From the NCBI GenBank assembly GCA_029564935.1, contig JAKQPD010000196.1:1-36047 (forward strand): DNA of 36,047 nucleotides, written 5' to 3'. Positions 1-7,644 of the stretch are shown here, piece after piece. Below the pieces are notes generated by a model. That model was not told where the DNA came from, did no database searches, and saw only the letters and a program-made list of their open reading frames with translations. This stretch comes from Bacteroidota bacterium. GTDB lineage: Bacteria > Bacteroidota > Bacteroidia > Bacteroidales > VadinHA17. The position numbers were made by a program, and so were the translations under genes. Each line of letters starts with the position of its first letter. Positions within the stretch are counted from its first letter, which is position 1.

Positions 1-62
1 GCAGCATACAGACCATCATCATTTGTCAACAGAATGAGCTTGTCATCTTTTTCGATAACCAT
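1..62 (-). CDS. surE: 5'-nucleotidase SurE, N-terminal fragment (runs off left edge)
   Basis: Reading the minus strand from the ATG at 62, the first 20 codons contain LILLTNDDGLYA. This matches the start of SurE, the metal-dependent survival-protein nucleotidase, where the NDDG motif carries the two metal-binding aspartates after the first beta strand. The rest of the gene lies outside the window. No other ATG precedes this one in frame within the leader. A TAnnTTTG promoter element lies 18-25 bases upstream of the start. The identification rests on this short motif only, but the motif and its distance from the start are very characteristic of the family. Confidence 0.75.
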   Translation of the reverse strand, partial: MVIEKDDKLILLTNDDGLYA

Positions 63-79
63 ATTACAGACTTTGGCTG

Positions 80-87
80 CAAAGATA
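80..87 (-). promoter_or_regulatory. -7 element of the surE promoter
   Basis: The minus strand reads TATCTTTG, an exact match to the Bacteroidota -7 consensus TAnnTTTG. It would place the transcript start about 10 bases before the surE ATG. No good TTTG -33 box is seen at the usual 19-20 base spacing, so this is a half-supported promoter. Confidence 0.45.
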
Positions 88-160
88 AGGAAATCCTTTA
101 CTGATGGGTAAATATAATTTACCTGAGTGTAAAAATTAATACCAGATGCCAGCACCAGAC

Positions 161-1528
161 TCAATCCTTGAGGCAGCGCACATATTGTCCTTTTTTCTTG
201 CTATAACCGAATTTAGGAAGACCCGGATTTGAGTGGTCAAACTCCCGGTTCCATGCATAATTATCATCCACTGCCGTAGCAGTCCAGAGATAGCCCATTT
301 TGTCAACCTGTAAGAATAATCCGTCTGCATACCGGCTACCACCCGGAAGAGCGGTAAAACCTGTTGCATTTCTTTTGGAAGGAAAGTCCTTATTACCTAC
401 TGCACCCGGATTATTTGATGGAAACCATCCCTGCGTTGATGCAAGAGATTTAGCCACTTTGCTTCCCTGCGTTGATCCATCATAGTTAAATCCACTGGCA
501 ATTAAGTAATTTTCCAATTCATTCCACTCCGGAACAGATGGCACATGCCAGCCCTGAGGGCATAGTTCTCCTGTGTTTACGGTATACCAGTTGTACAACG
601 CTCCATAGACATCCTTGTAGCGTTTTTCCTCGTTGTTAAAATAGCAATAACCGGGCGAAATAAGCTGGCTCCATTGTGTATTATCAACTATGGACGGAAT
701 AGCCGTTCCGTTTCTATACTTTGTGGTTTTCAGGTTTTCAGCCATCCAGGTTTGTACAGCTTTATTCTCTTCAGATCCTTTTGCTGAACCAATCTGCACA
801 ACAGAATAATGATTGCCATCCCCATCGGTACAGGGAATAAAGTTGAATGAGATGGTTTTACCTTCAGTTGGTCTATCCGTTACAACCGTGCTGTAAATAC
901 CTGAAATCCCCTTAAACAAAAACCTGTCACCTGAATTGAACTGCATTGTTTTTTCTTCAGTTGTGCCTTTTGAATCGTATTGCTTTTTCTGAAGGGCTAA
1001 TGTGTTTTCATAAATAATTTCCACTACTGTATTATTTGATCCGGAGCTTATTAATCTTCCACTGCAGGAATACCGGCCGGAAGTCACATTCGCAAAGTAA
1101 ATGCCACCCTCAATCCCACGGATAACATAAACATGCCTGCCTCTGTCCAGAAAGTCATTCCTTTGTGAAATCTTCCTCCCGGAAATATCGTACATGGTTA
1201 TGATTGTTTCACCAGGTTCGGGCAGGATGAACTGCATCTTAGCCTGATCTTTCATCGGATTTGGATAGAAACGAATAGTTCCTGTTTTATCCTCATTCAT
1301 AGACTCAATGCCGGTAACAACACTCAGACGAAGCACTTCGCTTCCCTTCATTTTCAGTGTTGTACCCTGTATGAGGTTCTCGACTATGACAGAGTCGACT
1401 GTTGTGCTTGCTCCGGTACCAGTAAAACTTATGAGGTAGTCCTGGGCCCGGAGATTCAGTGTTGAAATAAGCGCCAGGATCAATATAGCGCACGTCCTTG
1501 ATTTCAGAAAAGTAGTATTGATTTTCAT
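161..1528 (-). CDS. FISUMP-domain surface protein with internal 'YPNP' T9SS-like domain (paralogue 1)
   Basis: This is a 455-residue exported protein. It has a signal peptide of about 28 residues ending in LRAQ, then a repeat containing GTTLKMKGSEVLRL. A beta-sandwich stretch from about 85 to 165 begins FYPNPMKDQAKMQF and contains YDISGRK, resembling the type IX secretion sorting domain but placed internally rather than at the C-terminus. From about 240 to the end is a FISUMP (Fibrobacter succinogenes major paralogous) domain with MAENLKT, YGALYNWYTV, CPQGWHVPS and a final VRCLKD. The FISUMP fold is usually extracellular; its function is unknown. The first 230 residues are very similar to the protein at 5679-6998, while the FISUMP parts differ much more. 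A shared promoter block lies upstream of both. Confidence 0.85.
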   Translation of the reverse strand: MKINTTFLKSRTCAILILALISTLNLRAQDYLISFTGTGASTTVDSVIVENLIQGTTLKMKGSEVLRLSVVTGIESMNEDKTGTIRFYPNPMKDQAKMQFILPEPGETIITMYDISGRKISQRNDFLDRGRHVYVIRGIEGGIYFANVTSGRYSCSGRLISSGSNNTVVEIIYENTLALQKKQYDSKGTTEEKTMQFNSGDRFLFKGISGIYSTVVTDRPTEGKTISFNFIPCTDGDGNHYSVVQIGSAKGSEENKAVQTWMAENLKTTKYRNGTAIPSIVDNTQWSQLISPGYCYFNNEEKRYKDVYGALYNWYTVNTGELCPQGWHVPSVPEWNELENYLIASGFNYDGSTQGSKVAKSLASTQGWFPSNNPGAVGNKDFPSKRNATGFTALPGGSRYADGLFLQVDKMGYLWTATAVDDNYAWNREFDHSNPGLPKFGYSKKKGQYVRCLKD

Positions 1529-1572
1529 TGACCCGTTTTATTAAGGTGACCGCTTTAAGATGAATTAGTTAT

Positions 1573-1603
1573 GAAATTTACGAAAATTTTTATTACAAGT
1601 CAA
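1573..1603 (-). promoter_or_regulatory. Promoter of FISUMP paralogue 1
   Basis: On the minus strand a TTG (1603-1601) is followed after 20 bases by TAAATTTC (1580-1573), seven of eight matches to TAnnTTTG. The 18-base block around the -7 element (1563-1580) is identical to the one upstream of paralogue 2 (7032-7049) and sits at nearly the same distance from the start codon (34-35 bases). Confidence 0.6.
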
Positions 1604-1633
1604 GTCTTATTCCTCCCCTCCGGAGCATAAGGA

Positions 1634-2161
1634 TCAGAATGCAAAGTGATACCCGAGGCTGAATCCAACCGGGATTGAAGGAGCTTTGAATTCAACACCC
1701 ATATCCTTAAGTTCATCATAATCAGCCTTATATTCAGATGGCGTCAGTGGAATCACCAGTTCAATGTTAAAATAATCATTTTTCATGAAAGACCACAGCT
1801 CTGTTCCGATAATGAAAGTCGGCCCATAGTATACTTTTTTGAACTCAATCGATCCCGTAACCTTTATCACAGCATTGTACCCATACATTGCACCTGCAAA
1901 AGGGCATACCCTCTTCTGTGGAGATATCCTGACAAACCCACCACCGTTAATACCGGCACCTATTAAATTGTAACCAAGAGCTCCGAATAATGCAAATCTT
2001 TCCGTTGGTAAAAATGTGAACCTTCCGCCAAAACCTCCGTAATCCCTCCCTATTCCTAACGCGACGTTCATTTTATATGAGGGGATCTTTGATGATTCTT
2101 CCTGTCCGTAAATGTTAAGGAATAAGGGAAGAAGTATTAATACTGAAATGATCTTTTTCAT
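1634..2161 (-). CDS. Small exported beta-barrel-like protein, unknown function
   Basis: This 175-residue protein has a clear signal peptide (KKIISVLILLPLFLNIYG, cleavage near residue 19). The mature part alternates short polar and hydrophobic strands rich in Gly and Tyr, such as RDYGGFGGRFTF and FALFGALGYN. It ends in GYHFAF, a C-terminal aromatic residue typical of outer-membrane beta barrels. The predicted location is the outer membrane as a small 8-stranded barrel, inferred from composition only. It lies downstream of another small exported protein on the same strand with a 153-base gap, so co-transcription is uncertain. No specific family was recognised. Confidence 0.7.
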   Translation of the reverse strand: MKKIISVLILLPLFLNIYGQEESSKIPSYKMNVALGIGRDYGGFGGRFTFLPTERFALFGALGYNLIGAGINGGGFVRISPQKRVCPFAGAMYGYNAVIKVTGSIEFKKVYYGPTFIIGTELWSFMKNDYFNIELVIPLTPSEYKADYDELKDMGVEFKAPSIPVGFSLGYHFAF

Positions 2162-2216
2162 CTTTATTTGTTTTTAGAATTTCCATAACAATGCGACTTA
2201 ATGCTTATATGGCTCT

Positions 2217-2276
2217 GCGTCGTTGTGCCGTCACTCCTTTACGCCCCTGCGCCTCTGTGCCTTTGCGCCATGTCCC
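2217..2276. repeat. GC-rich intergenic repeat (GCGCCTCTGTGCCTTTGCGCC type)
   Basis: The stretch contains CGCCTCTGTGCCTTTGCGCC and looser copies of the same words. Its reverse complement shares GCGCAGAGGCGCAA-like and GGCACAGAG words with the intergenic stretch at 30826-30893. It reads as a non-coding repeat element of the kind scattered through Bacteroidota intergenic DNA. Confidence 0.5.
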
Positions 2277-2314
2277 CGGCAAAAGCACGAGTACACAAGG
2301 TACGATAGAGTAAT

Positions 2315-2839
2315 TCAGAACATTACCCTGACCATTGCTCCGTTACCGGTCAGACCCACATGAAGATCAATCCTGTTAAGGCTACCTGTTTTACGCGAGG
2401 AGTTGTAAAGGTTAATGGATTTTCCGAGTTGCGAATTGGAAACCAGCATAAACGGAAGACTTGCAACAAAGCATCCGGCAGTAATCAGAAGATTTGCGGT
2501 ACTCTTGTTTGAATAATCCGTGGAACCCGAGAGATCTCCATCATTTGTAGCCTGTGCAGCTTTAACAGAATTGACGAGTCCGAATCCGGCTGAAACAGTC
2601 CCGGCTCCAATGAGACCATAAGCTATATAACCCGTGATCCTGGCTGTCCTTAAAGGCTTTACTGCTGCCTGGTCTGATGCAAGAATGGTACCAAGCTGTT
2701 TTGCATCGATGGTTTTGCCATCCTGAATATAGCTCTTTCTCATACCTTTCTTTTCGATTTTGATCGGTCCTCCGACCTGTGCCGACATTCCCAGGGATAT
2801 CATTATAAAGATAAACCCTGAAATAAATAACTTTTTCAT
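2315..2839 (-). CDS. Exported protein of unknown function with two hydrophobic segments
   Basis: This is a 174-residue protein with a signal peptide (about residues 1-20, ending SAQ). The mature part has a basic segment with KKGMRKSYIQDGKTID, then two hydrophobic stretches (about 68-90, Gly and Ala rich, and about 113-132). It ends GAMVRVMF. This resembles many small periplasmic or outer-membrane-associated Bacteroidota proteins that follow the pattern 'signal peptide, short conserved basic motif, two hydrophobic helices'. No family name can be given. The next gene on the same strand is the beta-barrel-like protein at 1634-2161. Confidence 0.65.
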   Translation of the reverse strand: MKKLFISGFIFIMISLGMSAQVGGPIKIEKKGMRKSYIQDGKTIDAKQLGTILASDQAAVKPLRTARITGYIAYGLIGAGTVSAGFGLVNSVKAAQATNDGDLSGSTDYSNKSTANLLITAGCFVASLPFMLVSNSQLGKSINLYNSSRKTGSLNRIDLHVGLTGNGAMVRVMF

Positions 2840-2986
2840 AATTTAATAATTATTGATTAATACTTGTCCCCATTTCTCTTTTCAGGGGATTTCTATATTC
2901 TATATTCTGCAAATCATGATTCCTGACTAAATTATGTTAAAAAAATTTCAGAGTTTCTGGATTTAAGGTTTTCAGCGTTTCAGGCT

Positions 2987-3391
2987 TTGCCGGCCGAAGC
3001 TGATCACCGCTACGAAAGTGAAGGTGGTGCTATAAGATTATTGTTTGACCAGATCGCAGGAGCTGCCAATATGATCGATTGTAAATTTGACATGGCGGTA
3101 AAGAACAACAGTGTCGGAACTGTTATGATCCGGTGGCTTCCTGAGATGATGTGCCTTGATCAGTCGCGGGCTTTCGGATATCCTGAAGGAGCAGTCTTCA
3201 ATAATACACTGGTCAGGAGGAAACGGAATCCGCAGAAGTTCATTTATGAAGTCGGGATCCCATATTCTCACCCCGAGGCTGCAAATATGAATATTATTTC
3301 AGAGAAGAGTCTTCCCGAACTTGCCGCCTTCTTTAAGAGGATTGTCGACCCGTCACTGCAGGCTGGGTTCTCTCCACCATGGATTTTCCTG
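2987..3391 (+). pseudogene. Possible remnant of a plus-strand gene
   Basis: This stretch between two minus-strand genes stays open on the plus strand. Its protein-like translation includes VKNNSVGTVMIRWLPEM, GYPEGAVFNNTLVRR and EVGIPYSHPEAANMNI, with balanced composition and no low complexity. There is no convincing ATG or ribosome-binding site; the frame opens only at a TTG. After 3391 it continues into antisense sequence of the AAA ATPase gene, where it stops at 3514. It reads like an internal or C-terminal fragment of a gene that was cut off when the neighbouring gene arrived. No family was recognised. Fortuitous open frame remains possible. Confidence 0.3.
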
Positions 3392-4516
3392 CTAGACATA
3401 GCTTCCCTTGTATTTCAGCCAGCTGTTGAAGAAAAGGTCGTTCAGAACGTACTTACTGTCAATTGTTGTGATGAATTCTTTATCAGTAAGACTTTTGACA
3501 GCAAGGCTTACTGAACTCGCAGCTCCAAGGCCATACGATGAGATAAATTCACTTGAGGTTGGATTCTGTATCCCGTTGTTGAGGGCAATTGCGCGAAGTA
3601 TCCTGAACTGAAGAGGTGTTAAAAGGTTTATATAACTGGCATATACTGCTTCATTTTCGGTTATAATCTTAATAAGCATCCTGTCTACAGCTTCCCGGTC
3701 GGTTTTTCCCTGTTCACTGAAAAGACGGTTACAGATGTACTGGACATAGAAAGTATGTGCTGAGGTAAGTTCAAGGAGGTAGTCGGTGGCAGATTCCTCT
3801 ATCTTCAATCCGTTCCCGGTGAATTTTTCAAGTATAAAAGCTTTATAAACATCAAGTGGTATCTTCCCTATCTCCATTACCTGAGTGCTGTTATAGAATG
3901 GCCTGTCAGGAGTTGAGAATATACCAGTAAGAATATGTTTACGGCTTCCCGAGAAAATCATACTGACGTTAGTTGTATTCTGAATATGGGTTCTGAGAAC
4001 CGCCTCGACATGCTTTTCGGGATAAGCGGCTATCTGCTGAAATTCATCTATGGCAAGAGCAAAATGACTTTTTTGTTCCTGCAGATAACGGAAGACAATT
4101 TCAAGGGAGGCTGCAGCTTCCCGTTCATTACTGACAGTAAAACCAACTGATGGTTCGCCGGATATAGGATCTATACTGATCTTTGGTCTGATCGAAGAGA
4201 GGCTTTTAACTATCTTCCTTAAAGCAGGTTCATTCTTAGCCAATGTTGTAAGAACTGATTTGCCGAAACACTCGGTAAACTCCCTGAGTGTACTTGTGGC
4301 AAGGATGTCGGTATAGACAGGAATAAAGTATTTCTGTTGCTTTGCTATATGAAAAACATGCTTTATAAGTCCTGTCTTTCCTATTCTTCTTGGAGAAAAG
4401 ATGGTCAGGTGTCTTATATTACGTACTGCTTCTGTTACTGTTTCCGTTTCATTCTCCCTGTCACAGAAATAATCAGGAGAAATATACCCGCTTATCAGGA
4501 AGGGATTCTTTTTCAT
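3392..4516 (-). CDS. Archaeal-type AAA/STAND-like ATPase with C-terminal winged helix
   Basis: This 374-residue protein resembles the 'ATPase domain predominantly from Archaea' group common in Bacteroidota. Residues 41-50 (SPRRIGKTGL) form the Walker A loop, with the Arg-Arg-Ile-Gly-Lys-Thr form typical of this family. Residues 152-160 (FALAIDEFQ) form Walker B, and MIFSGSRKHIL later in the domain fits sensor 1. The last 90 residues, starting around LTPLQFRILRAIA, look like a winged helix. The biological role of the family is unclear; members are often linked to mobile or defence-related DNA. A perfect inverted repeat just upstream of the ATG suggests autoregulation. The possible gene remnant at its 3' end hints that this gene was acquired. 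Confidence 0.8.
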   Translation of the reverse strand: MKKNPFLISGYISPDYFCDRENETETVTEAVRNIRHLTIFSPRRIGKTGLIKHVFHIAKQQKYFIPVYTDILATSTLREFTECFGKSVLTTLAKNEPALRKIVKSLSSIRPKISIDPISGEPSVGFTVSNEREAAASLEIVFRYLQEQKSHFALAIDEFQQIAAYPEKHVEAVLRTHIQNTTNVSMIFSGSRKHILTGIFSTPDRPFYNSTQVMEIGKIPLDVYKAFILEKFTGNGLKIEESATDYLLELTSAHTFYVQYICNRLFSEQGKTDREAVDRMLIKIITENEAVYASYINLLTPLQFRILRAIALNNGIQNPTSSEFISSYGLGAASSVSLAVKSLTDKEFITTIDSKYVLNDLFFNSWLKYKGSYV

Positions 4517-4523
4517 ATTTTAT

Positions 4524-4542
4524 GTTACATATTTTATGTAAC
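4524..4542. promoter_or_regulatory. Candidate operator upstream of the AAA ATPase gene
   Basis: GTTACATA-TTT-TATGTAAC is a perfect 8-base inverted repeat with a 3-base centre, beginning 8 bases upstream of the ATG at 4516. Read on the minus strand, ACATAAAATATG occurs twice in a row here (the second copy abuts the start codon). The position fits a repressor site covering the ribosome-binding region or promoter end. Confidence 0.4.
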
Positions 4543-4661
4543 GCAATATATGAAATAGTTTTTATGTATACAACTATTTTAGACAGGAACTTACTTTGTG
4601 TATCATGTTCCAGGTCTCAGATTCTGGTTCAATTTCGTTTTTCTCGTCTTCGGTCTCCGGA

Positions 4662-5512
4662 TTATTTCTTCACCAATTCCACCCTCCTGTTTTGCGCTCT
4701 TCCTTCCTCAGTATTATTATCGGCTACGGATTTATCCTGGCCAAATCCCACAGGGCTGAGCCGGTCAGAAGCAATACCCTGTGCAACGATTGCAGAAACC
4801 ACTGATTTTGCCCTTGCTTCAGAAAGGGTTTTGTTTGATGCAGGAGAACCTACATTATCGGTATGCCCTTCCACTCCGATTTTAAGAACAGGATTAGACT
4901 TCATCATCTGGACAATCTGGTCTATTATTGGTTTTGAATCGTCCCTGATGATCGATTTGCCGGTATCAAAGTTTATATACAGAGCAATATGACCGTCACG
5001 GCTCAGAGCTTCAAACATACTGCTTGCAGTTACATCCTGCTTCATTAATTCCTTTAAAATAATAGTCATATAATAATCGTCTCCGCCGAGGGTTGAAATT
5101 TCGACCCACAACTCATCGCTGCCTTTAACAGCTTTCCCGACAACTATATTTAAGCCATTGAATTCAGCACATTCAGCATCCTGAGGTGCCCCATTAAAAA
5201 TAATTGTCCCACCCATACTTGTAATGGCATTGGAATAATTACGGGTTATTTGAATTACACTAGCTTTCCGGGCATCCTCTTTCAGATTGTAAACCCTTCT
5301 GAATTTTCTGCCTTCAACGGTTGTACAGTTCTTACCGTTCCAGAAATTATAACTGTCAAATTCAATATCCTGAGCCTCATAGATAGTATAATTAGGCATT
5401 CCCGAAAACCATTGAGTGTCCTTAAGTTGAGGTTCATCATCCTGACCATTCAACTGAACTGTAAAAGTTATTGACAAGGTCACCATAACAGTATCCATAA
5501 TTTATTCTTCAT
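4662..5512 (-). CDS. OmpA-family peptidoglycan-binding protein, frameshift in the signal peptide
   Basis: Residues from about 165 to the end form an OmpA C-terminal domain: IALYINFDTGKSIIRDDSKP, then GVEGHTDNVGSPASNKTLSE, ARAKSVV and a final AQNRRVELVKK. This domain binds meso-diaminopimelate of peptidoglycan and anchors outer-membrane proteins. The open frame begins only at an ATG at 5498 with a truncated signal peptide. However, a strong AGGAGG (5523-5518) sits 5 bases upstream of another ATG at 5512, whose frame reads MKNKLWILLW then stops. Joining that frame to VTLSITFTVQLNGQ in the long frame gives a normal signal peptide, so a single missing base near 5485 best explains the break. The coordinates given span the restored gene. 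It could be an assembly or read error, or a real mutation. Confidence 0.75.
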
Positions 5513-5517
5513 AATTT

Positions 5518-5523
5518 CCTCCT
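5518..5523 (-). promoter_or_regulatory. Shine-Dalgarno site that decides the OmpA-family start
   Basis: AGGAGG on the minus strand lies 5 bases before the ATG at 5512. Strong Shine-Dalgarno sites are uncommon in Bacteroidota, so it argues that translation starts at 5512 rather than at the in-frame ATG at 5498. Confidence 0.55.
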
Positions 5524-5678
5524 ATTAAATAATATGATTCGTAAATAATTATCTGTTGTATTTATAATTGAGCTGCACAAAACTTTGATAATAAATCTTT
5601 TTCTTAAGGCTGGTCATTTGGCTATTTATTTATACAGAATTGGATAAAGATTAATTATTTCGAATGATCAGATTGTTG

Positions 5679-6998
5679 TCACTTCATAAAACACCGGACA
5701 GAAAAACCCGGATCAGCACCATAAGTCCTATAAACTTTAGCGCCATCAGAATCTGTAAAAATTTCCATATAAAAGATATAGCCGGTATAAGTCGTGCTGG
5801 CCCACCAATAACCCCGTAATCCTAAATCCCAAAACTGACCTCCTCCCCTCCTTCCGCCGGCCCTCCCTGAAAATCCTGTTGAATTTGTTGTGTCGGAGCT
5901 CTGGGTTGTCCAGAAAATAGTTCCTGTTTCTTTAAGGGGACCACCGGCAGAGCCTCCACCACCAAGTCCATCTATAAGATTATTCCATGCTATTTCAGAA
6001 GGTATTGTCCAGCCAATCGGGCACAGACGGCCATAAAGTGCTGCCTGCTGGTTGTACAAAAGTCCATAATTTCCGGCATAGGCTGAATTATTGTTATAGT
6101 AGCAGTAAGCCTTATAATTACTCCAGATATCCTGATTATCGGCATGGTTTACAGCAGTTCCGTTATCAAATGTCATTGCAATGAGGTTCGAACCCATTGC
6201 TACTATATCACCCGATTTGTTCTCAGGATCAGGTTCGCCATTGGCTCCTTTGCCTGTTCCGATAATGACGACCGGGTAATGATTGCCATCTGCATCGGTA
6301 CAGGCATGAAAGTTGAAGGTGACTGTTTTATCTGATGTGGGTACAATTGTCAGTACAGTACTGTAAATACCTGATATTCCTTTCATTTTTAATCTGTCAC
6401 CGGTGAAATATTGCATCATCTTTTCAACTGCCTGTCCCTTTATACCTTCCGGCTTTGCCTTTATAGAAAGTGTGTGCTCATAAGCTATTTCAGGAATTCC
6501 TCCGGATGATCCCGAGTTTATTAACCTGCCGCTGCAGGAGTACCGGCCGGAAGTCACTTTCCCAAAGTAAATGCCTCCTTTAATACCCCGGATAATATAA
6601 ACATGCCTGCCCCTTTCCAGGAAATCATTGCTTTGTGAAATTTTCCTTCCGGAAATATCATACAATGTTATCATTGTTTCTCCCCGTTCAGGCAGGATGA
6701 ACTGCATTTTTGCCTGATCTTTCATAGGGTTGGGATAGAAACATACAGTACCGGATTCCTCTTCATTCATAGACTCAATACCGGTTACCACAGTCAGGCG
6801 GAGCGTTTCGCTTCCCTTCATTTTCATTGTTGTACCCTGCATCAGATTCTCAATTATGACTGAATCCACATCTGTACTTGCACCGGCGCCTGCATAGTTG
6901 ATAAGGTAGTCCTGAGCCTGAAGGTTTGTCAGTGAGCTGATCAGCAGGATAAACAGAATACAAATTAAAGCTTTAAGAGTGGTAAATTTGCTTTTCAT
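5679..6998 (-). CDS. FISUMP-domain surface protein with internal 'YPNP' T9SS-like domain (paralogue 2)
   Basis: This 439-residue protein has the same architecture as the one at 161-1528: a signal peptide ending LQAQ at about residue 29, the GTTMKMKGSETLRL repeat, an internal FYPNPMKDQAKMQF/YDISGRK beta-sandwich, a second KMKGISGIYSTV repeat, and a C-terminal FISUMP domain. That domain has GSNLIAMTFDNGTAV, YGLLYNQQAALYG, CPIGWTIPS and a final VRCFMK. The N-terminal 230 residues are close to paralogue 1; the FISUMP half carries Gly-rich loops (GLGGGGSAGG, RAGGRRGGGQ) absent from the other copy. This suggests duplication followed by divergence or exchange of the displayed domain. The exact role is unknown. 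Confidence 0.85.
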   Translation of the reverse strand: MKSKFTTLKALICILFILLISSLTNLQAQDYLINYAGAGASTDVDSVIIENLMQGTTMKMKGSETLRLTVVTGIESMNEEESGTVCFYPNPMKDQAKMQFILPERGETMITLYDISGRKISQSNDFLERGRHVYIIRGIKGGIYFGKVTSGRYSCSGRLINSGSSGGIPEIAYEHTLSIKAKPEGIKGQAVEKMMQYFTGDRLKMKGISGIYSTVLTIVPTSDKTVTFNFHACTDADGNHYPVVIIGTGKGANGEPDPENKSGDIVAMGSNLIAMTFDNGTAVNHADNQDIWSNYKAYCYYNNNSAYAGNYGLLYNQQAALYGRLCPIGWTIPSEIAWNNLIDGLGGGGSAGGPLKETGTIFWTTQSSDTTNSTGFSGRAGGRRGGGQFWDLGLRGYWWASTTYTGYIFYMEIFTDSDGAKVYRTYGADPGFSVRCFMK

Positions 6999-7041
6999 GA
7001 AAAGGTTTATTAAAACGATATACTAATATTCAATTAGTTAT

Positions 7042-7072
7042 GAAATTTAGTAAATTTTCCGGTAAGAACAAA
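7042..7072 (-). promoter_or_regulatory. Promoter of FISUMP paralogue 2
   Basis: On the minus strand TTTG (7072-7069) is followed after 19 bases by TAAATTTC (7049-7042), matching TTTG-N19-TAnnTTTG in all but the last base. The 18 bases 7032-7049 are identical to the block before paralogue 1, so the promoter was duplicated with the gene. Confidence 0.65.
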
Positions 7073-7227
7073 AAAATTTTAAGTTGCAGTCTAAGTAAAA
7101 TTTCTATACGGAAAATTGATTATCACCGGCATCTGAAAAGATATCCTGCCAATCTGCCTCCCGGATGTAATTGTCCCGCCAATTCAAATGCCACAACAAA
7201 GCGTTTTCTATCTGTAATTTACAACAC

Positions 7228-7263
7228 AACTACGTATTTTAATACGTAGTTTAATACGTAGTT
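7228..7263. repeat. Three copies of an 11-base TACGTA-centred motif
   Basis: AACTACGTATT, two T residues, then AATACGTAGTT form a perfect 11-base inverted repeat. One base later AATACGTAGTT recurs as a direct repeat. It lies in the 646-base gene-free gap between the divergently oriented FISUMP paralogue 2 and pheT, about 230 bases upstream of the former. The arrangement resembles a cluster of binding sites for a dimeric regulator. Apart from this, the promoters and the inverted repeat near pheT, nothing was recognised in the gap. Confidence 0.5.
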
Positions 7264-7524
7264 CCGGCCACACACTTGCAGAAACATTATGGACCCATAC
7301 AATGGTACGGTCCGTCTCTCCGGGACACCGGCTGAAACCTGCCCGAAGACCATGGTGTTTTTCAGATGCCATCCGGGGTCATAGTTTTATTTTAAGAATT
7401 ACATTTGAGAAATATGATCTGACTCCTGATAATATATTTTCCTGATTTTTTCGGCAGGAGTAAGATTCTCAAACAAATTACAGCTTAAAAAGCAGAGGGT
7501 GATCAAAACATTTTCCAAAATTAT

Positions 7525-7532
7525 TACTTTTG
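7525..7532 (+). promoter_or_regulatory. -7 element of the pheT promoter
   Basis: TACTTTTG matches TAnnTTTG exactly. It predicts a leader of about 105 bases before the pheT ATG, containing the 26-base inverted repeat. No TTTG is present at the expected -33 position. Confidence 0.45.
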
Positions 7533-7549
7533 CGTTCTGTTAGGAAGTC

Positions 7550-7625
7550 AGAAGACCGAAGACGGAAGTCGGAAGAAAGATGAGCAACTGGACTCCTGAC
7601 TTCGGACTTCGGTCTTCGGACTTCT
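7550..7625. repeat. Inverted repeat built from GAAGTC/CTTCGG words in the pheT leader
   Basis: Positions 7550-7575 and 7600-7625 are inverted copies with three mismatches over 26 bases. Each arm is made of short repeated units such as GAAGACCGAAG and CTTCGGACTTC. It would form a strong hairpin ending 19 bases before the pheT start. There is no following T run, so it is not an obvious terminator; it resembles a REP- or MITE-like intergenic repeat. Confidence 0.6.
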
Positions 7626-7644
7626 GGCAAATAAATAAACCACG

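Noticed and set aside
3038-3271. Minus-strand ORF of 77 codons in the gap 2840-3391.
   Set aside because: It is antisense to the more protein-like plus-strand frame and has no signal, motif or ribosome-binding site.
7580-7625. Repeated CTTCGGACTTCGG units considered as a CRISPR-like array.
   Set aside because: Units are only 7-13 bases with no spacers of constant length; it is a simple inverted repeat.
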